Origin: Edolisoma coerulescens
Taxonomy: Eukaryota > Chordata > Aves > Passeriformes > Campephagidae
Assembly (NCBI GenBank): GCA_013397115.1
Contig: VWZW01007179.1
Coordinates: 1,670,176 to 1,734,175, forward strand
DNA length: 64,000 bases
Direction: 5' to 3'
Every line of letters begins with the position of its first letter. Within the stretch, counting starts at the first letter, position 1. Positions 1-13,523 of the stretch are shown piece by piece. The notes under the pieces are model-generated. The model was not told where the DNA came from. It was given only the letters and a program-made list of their open reading frames with translations, and searched no databases. Made by a program: the position numbers and the translations under genes.

Positions 1-1231
1 AAAGCCAATACCCTCTCATTGTTTCATTGGGCCACAGGCAGCTAATGCTGCCACTGTCTTAACTAAAGACTTGCATAGTTACAAGAATCTAGGAGAGAGC
101 TCCAGATGGGAAATACCAGTGTACCACTGACACACATGGGAAAGCCAGCAGTAGGAAGCTGACATTCAAGTTATGCTTTCTTAGTACCAGAGGTTAGGCA
201 AAACTGCTAACAAATTTCTGTTATGGCATTCCTCAAAATATTTTGCAGTGGGGAGTTTGGTAAATAACAAGAGCTAAAAGCAATGTCAGCAGGCTGAGAT
301 TTGTTACTTCCTAGGCTTCATTCACTACTGTATCCAGCTGGCTTTGCAGGAACAGAGCCACCAGCACGAACTGATACTGAAACAATGCCAAACTGGAGCA
401 CCGAGGGGTTACTTTTCTTCCTTTTTGCTCAAGTTCAAAACATCCCATTTCTGTCTTTCAGGAGTATCTTTCCAGAGTTGAAACCATACATGAAGCACAA
501 TTTCTCTGGATTCCACACATGGGAAGAAGGGAGGATGTTTTTAAACACACACACACGCACACTTTCCAGGAAACATTTGTTTCCAGAGCCTGGACGGGGT
601 GGGGTAGTCTCTTAGCGCACACACCAATTTATAGCTGGATGCTGATGCCCACAATAACATTTGATAACACTCTCCAAGGAAAGAAAAGTTCCTCCTCTGT
701 CTTCCCCCACACTTCATCCTTCTGGGAAGCACGACTGTTAGTGTTCAAGTTCTGCCTTACTCAGAACATTATTGTGGCATATGTGATCCAAAGCAAACTC
801 TGGGAGGATAACCTTCTTCACCAATGAGGCTCTCCCAGTTGAGACTGCACCATCTAAATGTTCTTTCTCCTTTTCCCTGCCTAACTATAGGCCTCAACTT
901 GGTCTCCAGGCTGCACACACCTATGACCTCATATCAAATTTTAAGATATTTTAGCACACAAGGAACACAGAAACAAAGTAGGTGTTACTACACGGTCATG
1001 AATATTTTGCTTCCCAGAGATGGTTGAAGTAGAACATTCAGAGGACATTCCCCTTTCTGAAGCCACTCCCTGCAGGTGGAGTCACACAAACAGGAATAAA
1101 CCCCTCAGCATTGCCTTTTAGAAAGGAGTCAAGCTTTACACAATTTTCACTACACCTAAGTGAAATTCCAGTCACCACAGAAAAAAAATACTGCAGGGAG
1201 GCCAACAAAGATGAAGTGGGCAGATACTCAC
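1..1231. other. EEF2K intron 4 (left part), no exon seen
   Basis: Intronic sequence downstream of EEF2K coding exon 4, read on the minus strand. It holds a short interrupted (AC)n run near 545-562. Short reading frames here show no recognisable protein. Confidence 0.6.
543..562. repeat. Short (AC)n microsatellite
   Basis: Interrupted AC dinucleotide run with one G in the last EEF2K intron of the window. Confidence 0.7.
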
Positions 1232-1269
1232 GTTCTGAAACACTCTCGCATTGCTCCACGGCCGAAAGG
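1232..1269 (-). CDS. EEF2K: EEF2K coding exon 4
   Basis: 38 nt, phase 0 in and phase 2 out. It encodes PFGRGAMRECFR plus two bases of the next codon. The acceptor is TTTTCCCCAG and the donor AGAAC|GTGAGT. It is the last EEF2K exon in the window; nothing resembling the next one (expected KKLSNF...) is present in 1-1231. Confidence 0.9.
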
Positions 1270-4200
1270 CTGGGGAAAAGAAGAAAAAAAACCCAGCATT
1301 GCCATTTCCACAAAGTCAACTTCTAACCAGTAAGAGACACAACCATGACTTCCCCTTTACATCGTGCAGAAAGCAGTTTTCAAACAGGCTCTATAAAAAT
1401 ATTTCCTCCAGGAAAAGTGAAAACCCACTGGCAGTGCAAGCAGGTATCTGGGGAAAAGGCATTTGGATAAACTTCCCCCGCAGTGTCCCATGGAGAAGAC
1501 ATGGTATGTCTTTTAAATAAGCTGTTTAAATTCTCTCCCCAGCTGGGAGTCAGCTCAGTGTGTCTGCCTAAAGAAGCTTCACAGAGCTCATGCTCCCTGC
1601 ATTTAGGCTTCCATATAGGATGTGCCAAACAGAGCATCACCTCCCCAGATGCCACATACTGTGCCAGCAGCACAGAGCAAGGCGACCCCAACACACAACC
1701 AGCCCCAGGACTTAACTGGGAAGTGACAGTGCCTTCTACCCTCACATACAGAAAATTCAGTTGGTTTTCATTCTAAACACAGAAATTATTTGGGAGCACA
1801 CAAAATAGTAGGACTACTGCCAGGCAGGGAAGTGATGCCAGAAGGAAATGGGAGGGGTGACATGGAACGGAAATCACTGGGAATGGAACAAATGCCTCAT
1901 GTTGCTGACAGGGAAGGTCTGACTCCATTTTCTACCCTGTTCTGGAGAGAATGATACAAAGAAAAAGAGATAGGACAAAAGAATTACACTAAGACTTCAA
2001 AACTTCTATGAGAAAAACATCTTGCTGCCACTTTTCAGGTACAGAAAGGAAATTACAAACTTGCTGCTAGCAAACATGAAGGACAATGTGATCTTACTTG
2101 TGAAGCCATCTTGATAAGGACTTCATCTTCAACCCAGTCCCCAGTAACTGCATTGTACCTGCAAAATCAGGAGATATGTCTCAGAAAAATGCAAAGGGAA
2201 CCCAAATCCTCCCATTTCCAGCACCTATCCTTTCTTATCTGTAACTGACTCTGGAAAGTGCTGCTGCCACTCCCACACAAAAGCTTCTAGTCTTCCCACC
2301 AAACTCTGGCCCTCCCCATTTTGGGCAGGCAAGCAGAAACACATTTAGCTCTTTGAAGAGACACTGTCAATGAGCAGACTGCAAAGCAGAATCTGAACTT
2401 CTGTAACACTGCAAATCAGGCTTTATCTGCTTTGAAGTTAAACCTCCTCTGAGATGCCTGGGCAGCACACTGGGGGCAGGAAGGGCCTCACCAAGCTCTA
2501 CACACTGGACAGGCTGTCTCCCTCAACCCTGAGCTTGCATAAACCTGCCTTGGGGATTTGGAGATTGTGAGCAGCACCAGCTGTAAGAAGCAGTGAGGTC
2601 AGGAACTGCCCAACACTGCACTGAGGGAGGAGCAAGTCCCTGCACAACCCTGTGATAATACAAAGAGTACAACTGTGGTGTCTCCCCACCCCTTTAACTC
2701 CCAACACAGTGAAAGCCAAATTGAGAACCACAGCAGCTGAGTCATCAACACATGATTGCTTCCAGCTTGGTTCCCCCAGCCTGCACAGAGTAATTCATGC
2801 ATGCAGACACCCCATATTCCTCCTTACATATCATGTATCACCACAGTCTGCAGCAAATAAAAGATGTGAAAATAGGAGTATCAGAGCCATCTCTTTTTAA
2901 TAGGGTATTGAGTAGCCCTAAACCAAAATTATCACTTATTTGTATTTTAAAATATGCAAACTATTTCAGGACTGTGTGGCTGACCAGGGACAGATGCAGT
3001 CTATGGGAAGAGCAGCACTGCATGACTGGTATGTGACTGGAAGGGAGGTCTCCCCAAACACTGATGCCAAGTGGTGATTAACTGGCCTCCAACCCCTAAC
3101 CCATCCTCCCAGAAACCTGTACCAGTAGAGTAAATATTTTGGCAAAGCTCGTGTTAAAGCACTGCAACCAGTTTAAGGGCCAAACTGCCTTTTAGCACGT
3201 AGACCACGCTGAGCTATTCTGGGCTTTATAAGGATTTAAATTCCAGCCACATGCAACAATACTGCATGGACTAGCAACACTGAAAGTGCTATTTTGGGAA
3301 AGGCACGGAAGGTTATGTTGCTTTCTTTCCTAAACTACTTAAACTAAGTATGCTGCCTCTTTGTTGGAATTCATTTTCTTATTAGATTAAATTTATGGCA
3401 CTAATAAACCAACTAGAAAATACTTTTCAGCCTTGTTTCCGGTCTACCCAGTGAAAGTCCTAGATACTGCTTAGGTGGGAGAGAAAGAGTGTGACAATGG
3501 TTTGCTGAAAGGTTTATTTTTTGATGATGTGCAGTATTTACATATTCCTGGGAGACTGAGTTAAGACACACTCACTTTGGGCATTATGAAAAGTCTTCAG
3601 CCACGTAACTAGAGACATTGTGCACGACACAAACACAGCCCTTGCACAAACCAGCAGCTCTGTTTAATATCAGCATGCAAAGCAGAAGCCCCACAGACCT
3701 GTAACGCGTGGCGTGCTCCGTCTCAACGTCCTCCAGATGAAATTCTGCCCAGGGATCAGGCATGTGCTTGGCTTTCTCAATAGCATGTTTCCAGGTTTCC
3801 TGAAGAAGTTACAGACTGGCACTTTATTTATAATCAGCAGCAGCTCACAAAAGCAGCACTTTCTAGAGCACACCAGGATCCCAATGCTACAAAGATGTGC
3901 AACTACACAAGCCCCCAAAGCACTGCTCAGAGCAGGGACCAAGTAGTACCAAAGACCACTCTGACCTTTTTATAGTTTCAATTACAATGAAACCAGCTCA
4001 GATGTATAAAGCATAGATCTCAGTTCAATTTGTACCAACTGTAAAGTTACTGAGAACAGAATCTGGCACAGGATATACCAGATGTAATTCACAAAACCTG
4101 TGGTAATTTGCAGATATCTCTGACATACTCTGCAAATGGCAATAAGGCACACCTAGATGATATTAATTCACTTTTTCTGTTTTGATTTTTAGCTTTTCAA

Positions 4201-7200
4201 ACCTAACAGCATATATTGGTTTTGCATGCACATGAGTAAGTATAAAAAAGCCCATTAAATATACAACTTATATGGATAAAGTAAGAAGTTCTGTGAACCC
4301 CAGGGTCCCAGACTGTGCTCGGCATGAGAATGAAGAAATTAGAAAGCTGTAAAAATTGATTATTATAACAATTCCAGACAAGTAGCTATTTCAATGTTCA
4401 CCAAGTCAACAGTAAAATATCAAAGCAGTTTTCTGGAGTATAAACAGTCTCTCTCTACCTGCCAATTTGGATGCTTTACTTTTAACATTTTGTTCTCCCT
4501 CTCTTTACATTGTATATTTCCAAGAAAACTGGAGATATGACCCTGTGATGTGCCAAATGCCTTCTTGCCAAGTAAGCAGGAGAAAAAGCACTCTGCACCC
4601 TGCCAATAAAGAAGTACTGAGCTCTGAGGTATTATTACTGCCTCGCTGACTGAATTTCAAGTGTGCAGAAACAGTAATCTTTAAAATTTGAGGATTTTTT
4701 TTTCCTCAGGAATTTAAATCAATCTTTTTTTATAAAAAAATACACTATAAATTTGTGTCAGCAATGGCACCAAGGAAGTTTTTGAAGCAGCTAAGCTTTA
4801 AATGTTCATGTTTATTCTGAATTTCAGCTTGAACTATGCATACCTTGAAACAATTTAAATGCTCCCATTTCTGACAATAAAAACACAAAATGAAAACAAT
4901 ACTACATTAAAGAAAACCAGTTTAAAGGACATGTTGAGAAAGATTTCCTACGTGTTTCACAAGAAAATGAAGTTTCCTCAGGTCATGCAATGACAGCTTA
5001 TATGGACCTGAGAATCTGCATACTTAAATACCTATGACAGGAATAAGGAGAGACAGCAACAAGAATTGCTTGGTCAATCAGCTGTATTAAATCATTCTTG
5101 AGTAGATTCCCTCTCCAAAACGTGATTTGTGTTCAGGTTAGATGATAATTTAAATAAGTTAATTACTTGTGCTTGATCTCTTGAGGTGCTTTGTACAAAA
5201 GCTGTATTCTAATCTTCAAACAAACACTAGCTGGATTTCATGGAAATGGTGCTAAAAGTGCAATTTTTCTCCTGCTGGAGGCATATGGCTGCCATAACAG
5301 TGACAATTCAGGTTAAAGAACACAATATGAGTATTATTCCATTTAACAGGTACCTCTTTTAGTTTTGACTTGATGACTTTTATGGGATGAGGCAATTGGT
5401 CCTCCCAAACAATAAAATAATGAACAAAAAAAAGTTCATAAAAGGAAGAAAAAAAAAAAACCAACCCAAACCAATCAAATCATAATGCATCTATTTGATA
5501 TGGCGTTGACATTTTCTTTTTAACCTACCCGACCATGGTCAACCACAGAGCCATGCTTAGAACGATGCTGTGTGTCATTCTAAAGGATCCATGAGAGACA
5601 TGAAAGTAGGAAAATACATGTGATAAGACAAATGATTGACAAAGAGTCTTGGTTCTCTTTGTTAGTAAAAAATAATTTCCAGTTAAAAGCCATTCTTCAG
5701 TTTATATTCCCAATTTAAGTTCATTCTTAGAACACCTGTGAATAAACCTATTGAGGTAAGTTGGTAATTTTTTTTATTGGAAAGGATTTATTAAAAGGGT
5801 CTTGCCTATTAAGTAGCTAATTAAACATTGCTGAGTCCTGTTTAAAGCAGAGAGTTAACAGCAACTTCTCTATCTGGCTCTGTCTTTCATTATCAGTGGC
5901 CCACACTGCCTTTCTTTAGCTTTGAGGTCAGACAGGCAGACTCTGACAGGCCAGGCTGTGGGGTTTAGGATGCCATCAGTCCTGGCTGTCTGCTTCATTG
6001 TGTTGGAAGTCACCATTCCTGCAGCTTAAACAGGAGATGGAGACCTGCTTGCTCCACATCTCAACACAAAGCAATTTATCCGTGATAGGAGCTACAGTTC
6101 CAAACTAGACATTGTGTGGACCAAAACATGGGCACAAACATTCTGCAAAAGCAAAATGACAGCTTAGGAAGGAGGAAATAATTGCAATTTCTGAAGTCCT
6201 TATCAGTTTTATCTCAGACCATATGACTCAGAAACCGCACTGCAGACCCAGAGGCAAGTGTCTAGTACATGTTAAGATGTACACACAAATGAAGACTAAG
6301 CTCCCTCTCAGGTCTTAACTTGCTCAGTTTAACATACACCAACATCTGTCCCATTTCTATACCAAGCTTTTGCTCCTCACCTGCCTTAGGAATATGCACC
6401 TTTTAAAGTTTCTATTAACTAGCTTCAGCAAAAATCTTTCTGCAGACAAGCCAGCTTCACTTTCAATGTGTTACTCAATATGTTATCTGACTGAAATAAA
6501 TCCCCTGGTATCCTTTCAAAAATAAAGCATGCATTAGGCATAACAGTGATTTTAGAGTATCTATTAAATAAATGTTAATATTTATAATAAGAAATGTGTT
6601 AATAAAACACATTAAATCATAGTTTAGACAAAATCTAAGAGACATGCCAGTTTAGCACAAACTGTGTTTATGTAGAGTATCTAAGCTACAGAGTGGGTGT
6701 CACTTGAGGCTCCATTGCCTGGCCTGACCTGTGTGAAGGGAGCTGAGTGAAAAAGGACACACTGCCAAGGAAGCACCAGCTATGGCCCCTCCGACCTCCC
6801 TGCAATGCTGTAGCTGCTGTCCATCCCAAAAAGGTCAGATACTGCTTGTGCACATTGCCAGGAACTACAGCCAGTGTGACACTTCATGTCCAAGCATGAA
6901 AGTCAACACGTCAAAAGCTCCCTAAGAAGGAATTACAACATAAAAACTTACCCTTACAAATTTGTAATTTACAATTTTATTTGTCCAACTAAAAGGTATC
7001 AGCAAAATTCGTATTAAATTATCTTCTGACAAGCCCAAATTTATCTTACACCAAGTGTATTATCTTTTGAATCTCCCAATCAACAAACTGCATTGTAAAT
7101 GGTTTGATCCTAATGCAGTGAATTGTTCTCCTGGATTGAGTGGAGGAAGATCTCCCACTGAACTGAAAGGGACAGTAAGCAATTCCATGGCAGTGTCAGA

Positions 7201-7595
7201 CTATTGGCTTAATGGAATTAACTGCAGGTCTGGAAAAACAGATGAGTATCTTCACTGAAAAGTGTTAGTTACAAGAGATGAAGCAGTTAGAGAATGTCTC
7301 ATGCCAAACAAGTAAAACCAAAACCTTAATGAAGACTGGAGCCAATACTTACCTTAAAGCTAAAGCTTCTGGGAGAAGAGCTGGAACTGTACTGCTCAGT
7401 TTTTGCTAAGCTGCTGTAATAATTGTCTACTTTGGTATTGGCAGACTCGTTAGAAACTGGATCATCAGTTATTGGACAGATAAAGTAATTGTCTTCATCA
7501 TCACTATCAGCATCAAGATAATTCCCAGGGTCGGCCGGAGTCGTTCTGGCATTATCAATCCCTTCCATACGAAAAATGAGGTCCTCGTCTGCCAT
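1232..7595 (-). CDS. EEF2K: EEF2K, eukaryotic elongation factor 2 kinase (first four coding exons; continues off the left edge)
   Basis: EEF2K is a cytosolic Ca2+/calmodulin-dependent alpha-kinase that phosphorylates elongation factor 2 and slows translation elongation. Four coding exons are visible: 7353-7595, 3699-3799, 2098-2158 and 1232-1269. They join in frame (phases 0, 2, 0, 2) and encode residues 1 to about 148. The start MADEDLIFRMEG and the segment YFICPITDDP match the family N-terminus from memory. Exon 2 carries WKHAIEKAKHMPDPW, the calmodulin-targeting region. Exons 3-4 carry YNAVTG...EDEVLIKMAS and PFGRGAMRECFR, the entry to the alpha-kinase domain. The ATG is supported by an in-frame TAG upstream with no ATG between them, and by a strong context (A at -3, G at +4). 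The remaining kinase and SEL1-like exons must lie left of position 1. All visible introns are GT-AG. Identity is secure from family knowledge; exon borders were set by eye. Confidence 0.93.
2098..2158 (-). CDS. EEF2K: EEF2K coding exon 3
   Basis: 61 nt, phase 2 in and phase 0 out. It encodes (R)YNAVTGDWVEDEVLIKMASQ, the segment leading into the alpha-kinase domain. The acceptor is TTTTGCAG and the donor CAA|GTAAGA. Confidence 0.92.
3699..3799 (-). CDS. EEF2K: EEF2K coding exon 2 (calmodulin-targeting segment)
   Basis: 101 nt, phase 0 in and phase 2 out. The acceptor is TTCTTCAG and the donor TACAG|GTCTGT. It encodes ETWKHAIEKAKHMPDPW followed by AEFHLEDVETEHATRY. In human EEF2K the corresponding residues form the calmodulin-targeting motif, so this exon carries the main activating interface. 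Confidence 0.93.
7353..7595 (-). CDS. EEF2K: EEF2K coding exon 1
   Basis: Encodes 81 residues (M1-K81): an acidic stretch DADSDDEDNYFICP and a serine run before PRSFSFK. The donor AAG|GTAAGT ends it in phase 0. The exon itself probably begins at 7674, after a long pyrimidine tract ending CACCCAG, which gives 79 nt of 5' UTR (7596-7674). Confidence 0.93.
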
Positions 7596-7674
7596 GTTTG
7601 CAGGAGGTTGATTTAACCCCTGCAGCCACTGGAACACCCACTACTCCAATAAACATGCAAACAGGGGGAAGAAG

Positions 7675-10600
7675 CTGGGTGAGAGAGGAAAAAAGGAAAA
7701 AGGTTGTTACTAAAAGAACAAGTAATGCACGACACTGATGTCAGCACACTGGCAGAAAAGAAACATATTTGCATCTGGCTCTGTAAAAGTAATCCTCAAG
7801 TACCTACATGTAGTTTTGAACATCTCAGTGCTAGAGCTGGGTTTCCAGAAGGTGTTCTGGTTTTAAACTGCTACAGGACTGAGAAGACAGGAAGCTAGCA
7901 TTATTCTATACTTGGTTATCTCCTCCTCCAAGTCTTTTTATTCTTCCTTATATGAAATGCTGAGTTTCACAACACTACTCTTAGAAACTTGTTTCACCTT
8001 GAACACCACAGTCAGGTTTTCAAATCTTTTCTGGACAAGTTTTCTCAAGGATATTATGCACAAATTACTAATCAAATGAATTAGAGAATATTATTAGGAC
8101 AACATAGAAAAATTTTCCACCATCCACAAGATTTAAACTGACTTTTAGCTCACATACAGCCAACGGCCCACAGTGTAAAACAGGCTGCTGAAAGTGTAGC
8201 ACATTGCAGAAAAATGAGGTGGAAGAATGACCAAAGCCCTTGGAAGAGGTGGAAGTTTACACAGATACTCTGAAAACACTGGAATGTACAAAATAGAGGA
8301 TTAGTGTGAATTTTCAAAATGTGGCTGGCTGAAGAACAGGACGGAATTCAAACCAGACACTTTTAAGTATCACATTGTTTAGTTCTTCACCCAACCAGCA
8401 AAACCAGGGATTTTCACGCAGCTAGCCTAATAAACCAACCATAACCCAAGGTTTTCAGTTTTTCTTCACTGTTATTCTTCAGCCTTTTGCATTTTGAATC
8501 TTCTTTCTCCACGAAACACAACGATGAACACACTCCTACAGCAGTATTCATAGCTGCAGACTTCACTCCCCAGTTACTGAGAAACTGGTCACCACAGAAA
8601 CAGTGCCTTAACATGTGGCAGCTTTCACCAGCAACATTATCTTGTTGATTACTGCTCTTCTGATGGGGGCAGCATTCCCACACCTCAGCCAGCAACACGG
8701 GTAACTCCAGCACTCCATCTCCATCAGGAAGCAGCAGCTCTGGAAAACCACTGCGGGAGGAGGTCACAGCCAACTCACCTCACTTTGCACTGGAGCGCTC
8801 ACAAAACCTGCTCTTCCAGCAAAGACCATGTGGGAGCTGTAGATTCTGGAAAGGGGCAGTAGCTCACACCTGGCAGGGGAAGGTGTCCTCAGCTGCCACT
8901 GCCATTTTTCACTGTGATTGTCTCACCAGTGTGCACTGAGTGCTTGAGAACCTCTACTGCCTGTCACACACACAGACAGCAGGTGACAAATGATGCTTCA
9001 AGGACGTGCCTAATCCAGGACATACCAGAGCACTGGACAGCCCCATTACACCCAAGTGCTGTCCTGCACTCCCTTCTGCTCCTGCTGTCACACACACCAG
9101 CAGATCCATGGGGGTCAGGACAGTTTGAGAAGCAGCAGCAATGCAGGAATGCAGGTGTGTGCAGCAGTGACTGCAAACATTCTGATTTCTGTGACTTGTG
9201 TAAATGGAATATCGCCACACAAATCAGTTTCTATTTAAAGCTAATGGTGTTTATAAAAGTCTCTCGGTTTTTCTTGGAACCCTATTTCTTGTAAAGTACT
9301 TGTGGTGTTTACTTTGGAAGTGTATGTACCAAGAGCCATACTCACATAACATGCTCTTTAAAACAGAATTCAATAACCACACTTTGAACTACACAAACAC
9401 TGCTCTAAACCTCCACTTTGCTTGACAAAAAGCCTTATAAAAAAGCCTGAGCTTCATCCCAAGGATTATATTCTGTGTTTTTGCATTATAGTACAACTTT
9501 TGTACTATCTAGGAATTTCTCTTACTACTGCTGTTGTGTTTTGATCATTTAATCTTTAATATCTATTACAGAAGCGTTCCTAAGGCTAAGCAACAAGGAG
9601 AGTGAGACTGCACTGAACCAAGCCTGCCAGCCTGCATTATCACACGCAACCTGTAATTTTAACTACCCACTCCAACCCACTTTGAAAATTTCTTCCATTT
9701 TTTAATCAACCTTGTACTATGTGATTCAAAATGCAGATAATTTAAAATACAGCTCTTAAATCTGCTCTAGTCTGTATTAATTCTTGCTTTTCCCATGCCT
9801 GTTTCAAGTATTTTCTTTTCTCTTGCCTTTATACCCAAGAGCCACACTTGGGTATAAAGTGTGGAGGGGGCAGGTGAGTCGCAAGGACAACGTGCAAATA
9901 TGTGAACACAGATAAACAGCAGGGAAAATTCACATCACAGGGCTGTTAAAGTGTGACTTGTTTCTTGTAGGTATCTGTTGTTACAAAGCACTGCTGGGTT
10001 TGCTGAGACTCTTGACCAAGGTTCCACCGTGGCCTCAGCATCTAAACCTGCCTTAATTCATCCCAAAGAGCAGAGGGATAGGAATGCTCCAGTCAGCAAA
10101 AGAAGGGACAACTGGAGCACCTCCAGTTACTTCTAACTCACTCCTTCAGCTCACACATGGCCCTCAGCAGCTCTTCAACACAGGACAGGGGAACAGGAAC
10201 TGCCCTGTAGCAGAATTCCCAGCTTCTCTTGAGGAGAAGCATTAAAGCAAGCATGACCCAGCTCTCCCTGGTATAGTACTAAATCCCTTTTGGTTTAATA
10301 CCACATCAGTCAAAGCCATTTAACAGGAGACCTGTAAGAGTAACAAGCAGGTTTTTTCTTAAACAAGAGAAGTCATCTTTCAGATTAACATTCTTTTAAA
10401 GTACAGATTAAAAATTTAACCTAAGCAACTATACAGACTGTGCACCTTAAAAAGTATTATCACCTTTGTGAACAACAGACACAAAGCTACATAACATTGT
10501 CCAGAACAACCCCACTAGCTATGTTAATGTTCTGTAGCACATTACAGAACTACTGTGCTTTCCAAACAACCAACTGACCCCTGAAAAGAAAATGCCTATT

Positions 10601-11686
10601 CTCATCTGCACCACACACTGCAAGAAAACAGGTTTAGTGAGCCTAGGTAAGAGCTGTGATAAAAACAAGATTAAAAACCCCAGAGATATCTCAACTCACT
10701 GTCTACCTTTGAAAACCTTGTCTTATCAAAGACAGATCTTCTAATGAGAAGCCTTTAACACAGGTCCCATCGAGCATGTCATACTGCAAACACCAGGACA
10801 CAAAAAACATTCAGTTTGCCTGCAAGCACAGCTGGGATAACCACTGCATTAGTCTGAGTGTTAGAGAGCAACGATGCAAAATTCATGAGGCAAATGGGTG
10901 AGTTCATCTGCACCAGCTCAGAGTACGAAGCATTTGAGACAAAACCCTGTGCAAGGAAACACAGCACGGCTTCAAACACACGAATGGCTTTTAGAGCTGC
11001 AGGCAGTGAGGCACAAGAACAGCCCTTCCGAGCCAAGTCCACCCTGCTGCCAAACACGCAAATAAACACTACGTTAACAGTACCCAAAACACGGGGGTAG
11101 AAATGGACAGGAAAGGAACTTCCAAGATAACCTTAAAATATCTTTCCATCGCCATTAATAGACCTGTCATTTCAACTGGCTTTAAATACTCTGCACAATT
11201 ACCTAACGCTGACTTTTTGTAAGCATTTGCTCAGGACCCCACGTTGTTAATTAATCCCGCGCTTTATCCGTATTGAGGCATTCGAAGAATTCTCCAAACA
11301 CGAGCCGACCTGGAGCAGTCCCAGGCTGTCAGGGAGGACTCAGCCGCGGTCAGCCCCGCACACAGCAGCTGCTCCACGGTCACAGACAGCACCTGGCACT
11401 TTTAAACAGCCTATGCACCAAATTATGCGCACTGTCGTGGAAACATAAATGGACGAAACGCTAATCTTCGGGTGTGAGCGCAGCACTGTTGCCCAATAGC
11501 ACAAATCAGGTTATTTTTGGGCCCGCGCGCAGAAGCCTGCCCGCCGGCCTTTCGCCGGCTCTGACCACCCCACAGATCATCATTTTCCGCAATTAAAAAC
11601 GCCCTTCCCGCGCTTCCTGCCGCGGGCAGCGCTGAGACAGCTTCCCACCGCCGCCGGGTCAGGCCCCGCACCACGACGGCACCTAC
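7675..11686 (-). other. EEF2K: EEF2K 5' intron
   Basis: About 4.0 kb between the inferred noncoding first exon (donor at 11685-11686) and the first coding exon (acceptor AG at 7675-7676). No repeat or second gene was recognised inside it. The intron assignment depends on the first exon being correct. Confidence 0.5.
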
Positions 11687-12130
11687 CGGGTTAGAAGAGC
11701 CCAGATGCACCGCACAGCCCGGTACGGAGCGATTCCACACCCTCCACAGCCGATTGCAGCGGCCGCCCCGCGGCCAGAAGGCAGGCGGTGGGAGGAGAAG
11801 CCGCCCCGCTGGGCGGAGGGAGGAGGCGGGGGCCGGGCAGCGGGGCCGCCCCTCAGCGCCCGCGCCGCCTTCCCGCCCGCGGCCCTGGCGAGGCGCCGCC
11901 TCCCGCGCCCTCAGCGGCCCCGCGGGCACCCGCCGCGCCGCCTCCCAGCGCCTCACAGCACAGCGGCGCGGGCACCCTGCCCGATGCTTTATCCCAGTGA
12001 GAAACACGATGAAAATCTGAGCAGAACCCCCAGCTAACACCGTTAGATGTTAGCGGTGGGGGAATCCCGGGGCGAGTGGGGACAGGAAGGAGAGCGGGTG
12101 TGCGGGTCTCCAGGGCGCTGCTCACAGGAG
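11500..12130 (-). promoter_or_regulatory. EEF2K: CpG-island promoter of EEF2K with candidate noncoding exon 1
   Basis: A sharply GC- and CpG-rich block lies upstream of the EEF2K coding exons and contains a GC box (GGGCGG) at 11811-11816. On the minus strand a consensus donor CCCG|GTAGGT places the end of a 5' UTR exon at 11687. The transcription start is therefore likely within about 11.7-12.0 kb. Long reading frames here in several frames come from the lack of AT-rich stop codons, not from coding. The exact start site cannot be read from sequence. Confidence 0.6.
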
Positions 12131-13523
12131 CGCCATCCGAATTTGCTTTCATTTCTGTTCCCGTTGGGTGTGGAGCTGAAAGGAGGGGGTGTCCTGGGGC
12201 AGATGCTCCCATGGGAAGCACCCGCTGCCCGGCAGCCCCCCGAAGACGCCAGCCCCGAGGGAAGGCACAGGGAGCAGACGTGGGCAGCGACCACGGGCCG
12301 TGCCTGCACTTCAGGTGGGTTTTTCACCTAAATTAAGTGGCAGATTTCACGTTCCAAAGACCTCGTTTCCTCAAAGCACCCACATTTGCATTTTTCCTAA
12401 AACATTGGCTTTCTGGGTTGAAAATGCCCATGTTTAAGCTTTTCCTCAAGCTAGAATTTGTGGAAAATTTAAACAAAACTCCTTATCCTTTCATGAGTTA
12501 CATGGAAATTGATGTAAATAGGTTAATTGTATTACTTGGCAGCCTGCAAAGAGTCTGCCTTTTTTATTGCTGTTCAATCCCTTATTCATGTAAATGATCC
12601 TCATTAGTGCTTTTTACTATGAGTAGAGGTTACAGAGCCTGGAAGATGTGAGTACATACTTCGTGACAGATGGATGGTCTCTTGCAGCATCACAGACAGA
12701 AAAATGCACAATCCCTATGCTCTCCGAAGAGAGCAGAAAAATACTGCTGCAATGCTAGTGCTGAGATAATCTTCAGAGGGAAGATTACCAGTATTTAATT
12801 AAAAACACAGAGCAGATGCTCTGACTCTCTGCCAGGAAAACCCACCTGCCATCACCATTACTTATATAAATTAAACTGTGTCTCAGCATGAGGACGGGAG
12901 GGAGCAGCACGTGTGTGCAGGAACACCACCTGCAATTTGAGGGTACCTGTAATTTTGTCACTAATTTCCAGCACCGTGCTGAGGGTGCAGCCCTGGTTAG
13001 AGAATGTCAAGCAGACACTTGACTGAGCCCCCGTTTAAAGCTGCTTCCTAAGGGCACATTTTTTCTCAAATTCGTGCAGAGTTTTAACTCAAACACGTTT
13101 GCAACGTTAGTGATTGTGCAGAAAAACTCTTGAGGTCCCGTTCATCTCGCAGCTGCAAATCACTGTGGTAAATATTAACAATTATCAATAACTGAGCACT
13201 TTTGCCCCATGAGCACCGGAGCATCTCCTCATTTCTCATTCTGCTGTCAGCCCAGCTGAGCACCCCGAGGAGAGCAGCACCCAGCAGGGCTGATGTTGGG
13301 ATGCTTCATGGCAGGGCCTGGGAAGAGCACAGACTCATCAAATGAATTCTGAAGGCCTAGTAGAAGCCAGGTGTTCTGGTTCCCACTGTGTGAAAATGTG
13401 TTGATAATGGTTAAAAAATCACCACCTGCCAGGGTAGGCTACTGATAACTGTGGAATGCTGTAACTGGTGTGATACATGAGCACAACTGAACACGTCATG
13501 AGAGTAGCTCATTTTAAACTCAG
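12131..13523. other. Intergenic stretch between EEF2K promoter and CR1 copy
   Basis: GC content falls off from the island. No exon, RNA gene or recognisable repeat was found. Confidence 0.5.

Noticed and set aside
3520..3570. C/D-box-like snoRNA signals (TGATGAT ... CTGA)
   Set aside because: Boxes occur by chance at about this spacing, there is no flanking terminal stem, and no guide region could be assigned.
11423..12040. 205-codon frame (minus) and overlapping long plus-strand frames in the EEF2K CpG island
   Set aside because: Several frames are open at once, the translations are Ala/Arg/Pro/Gly-rich, and no motif is seen. This is expected from GC-rich promoter sequence.
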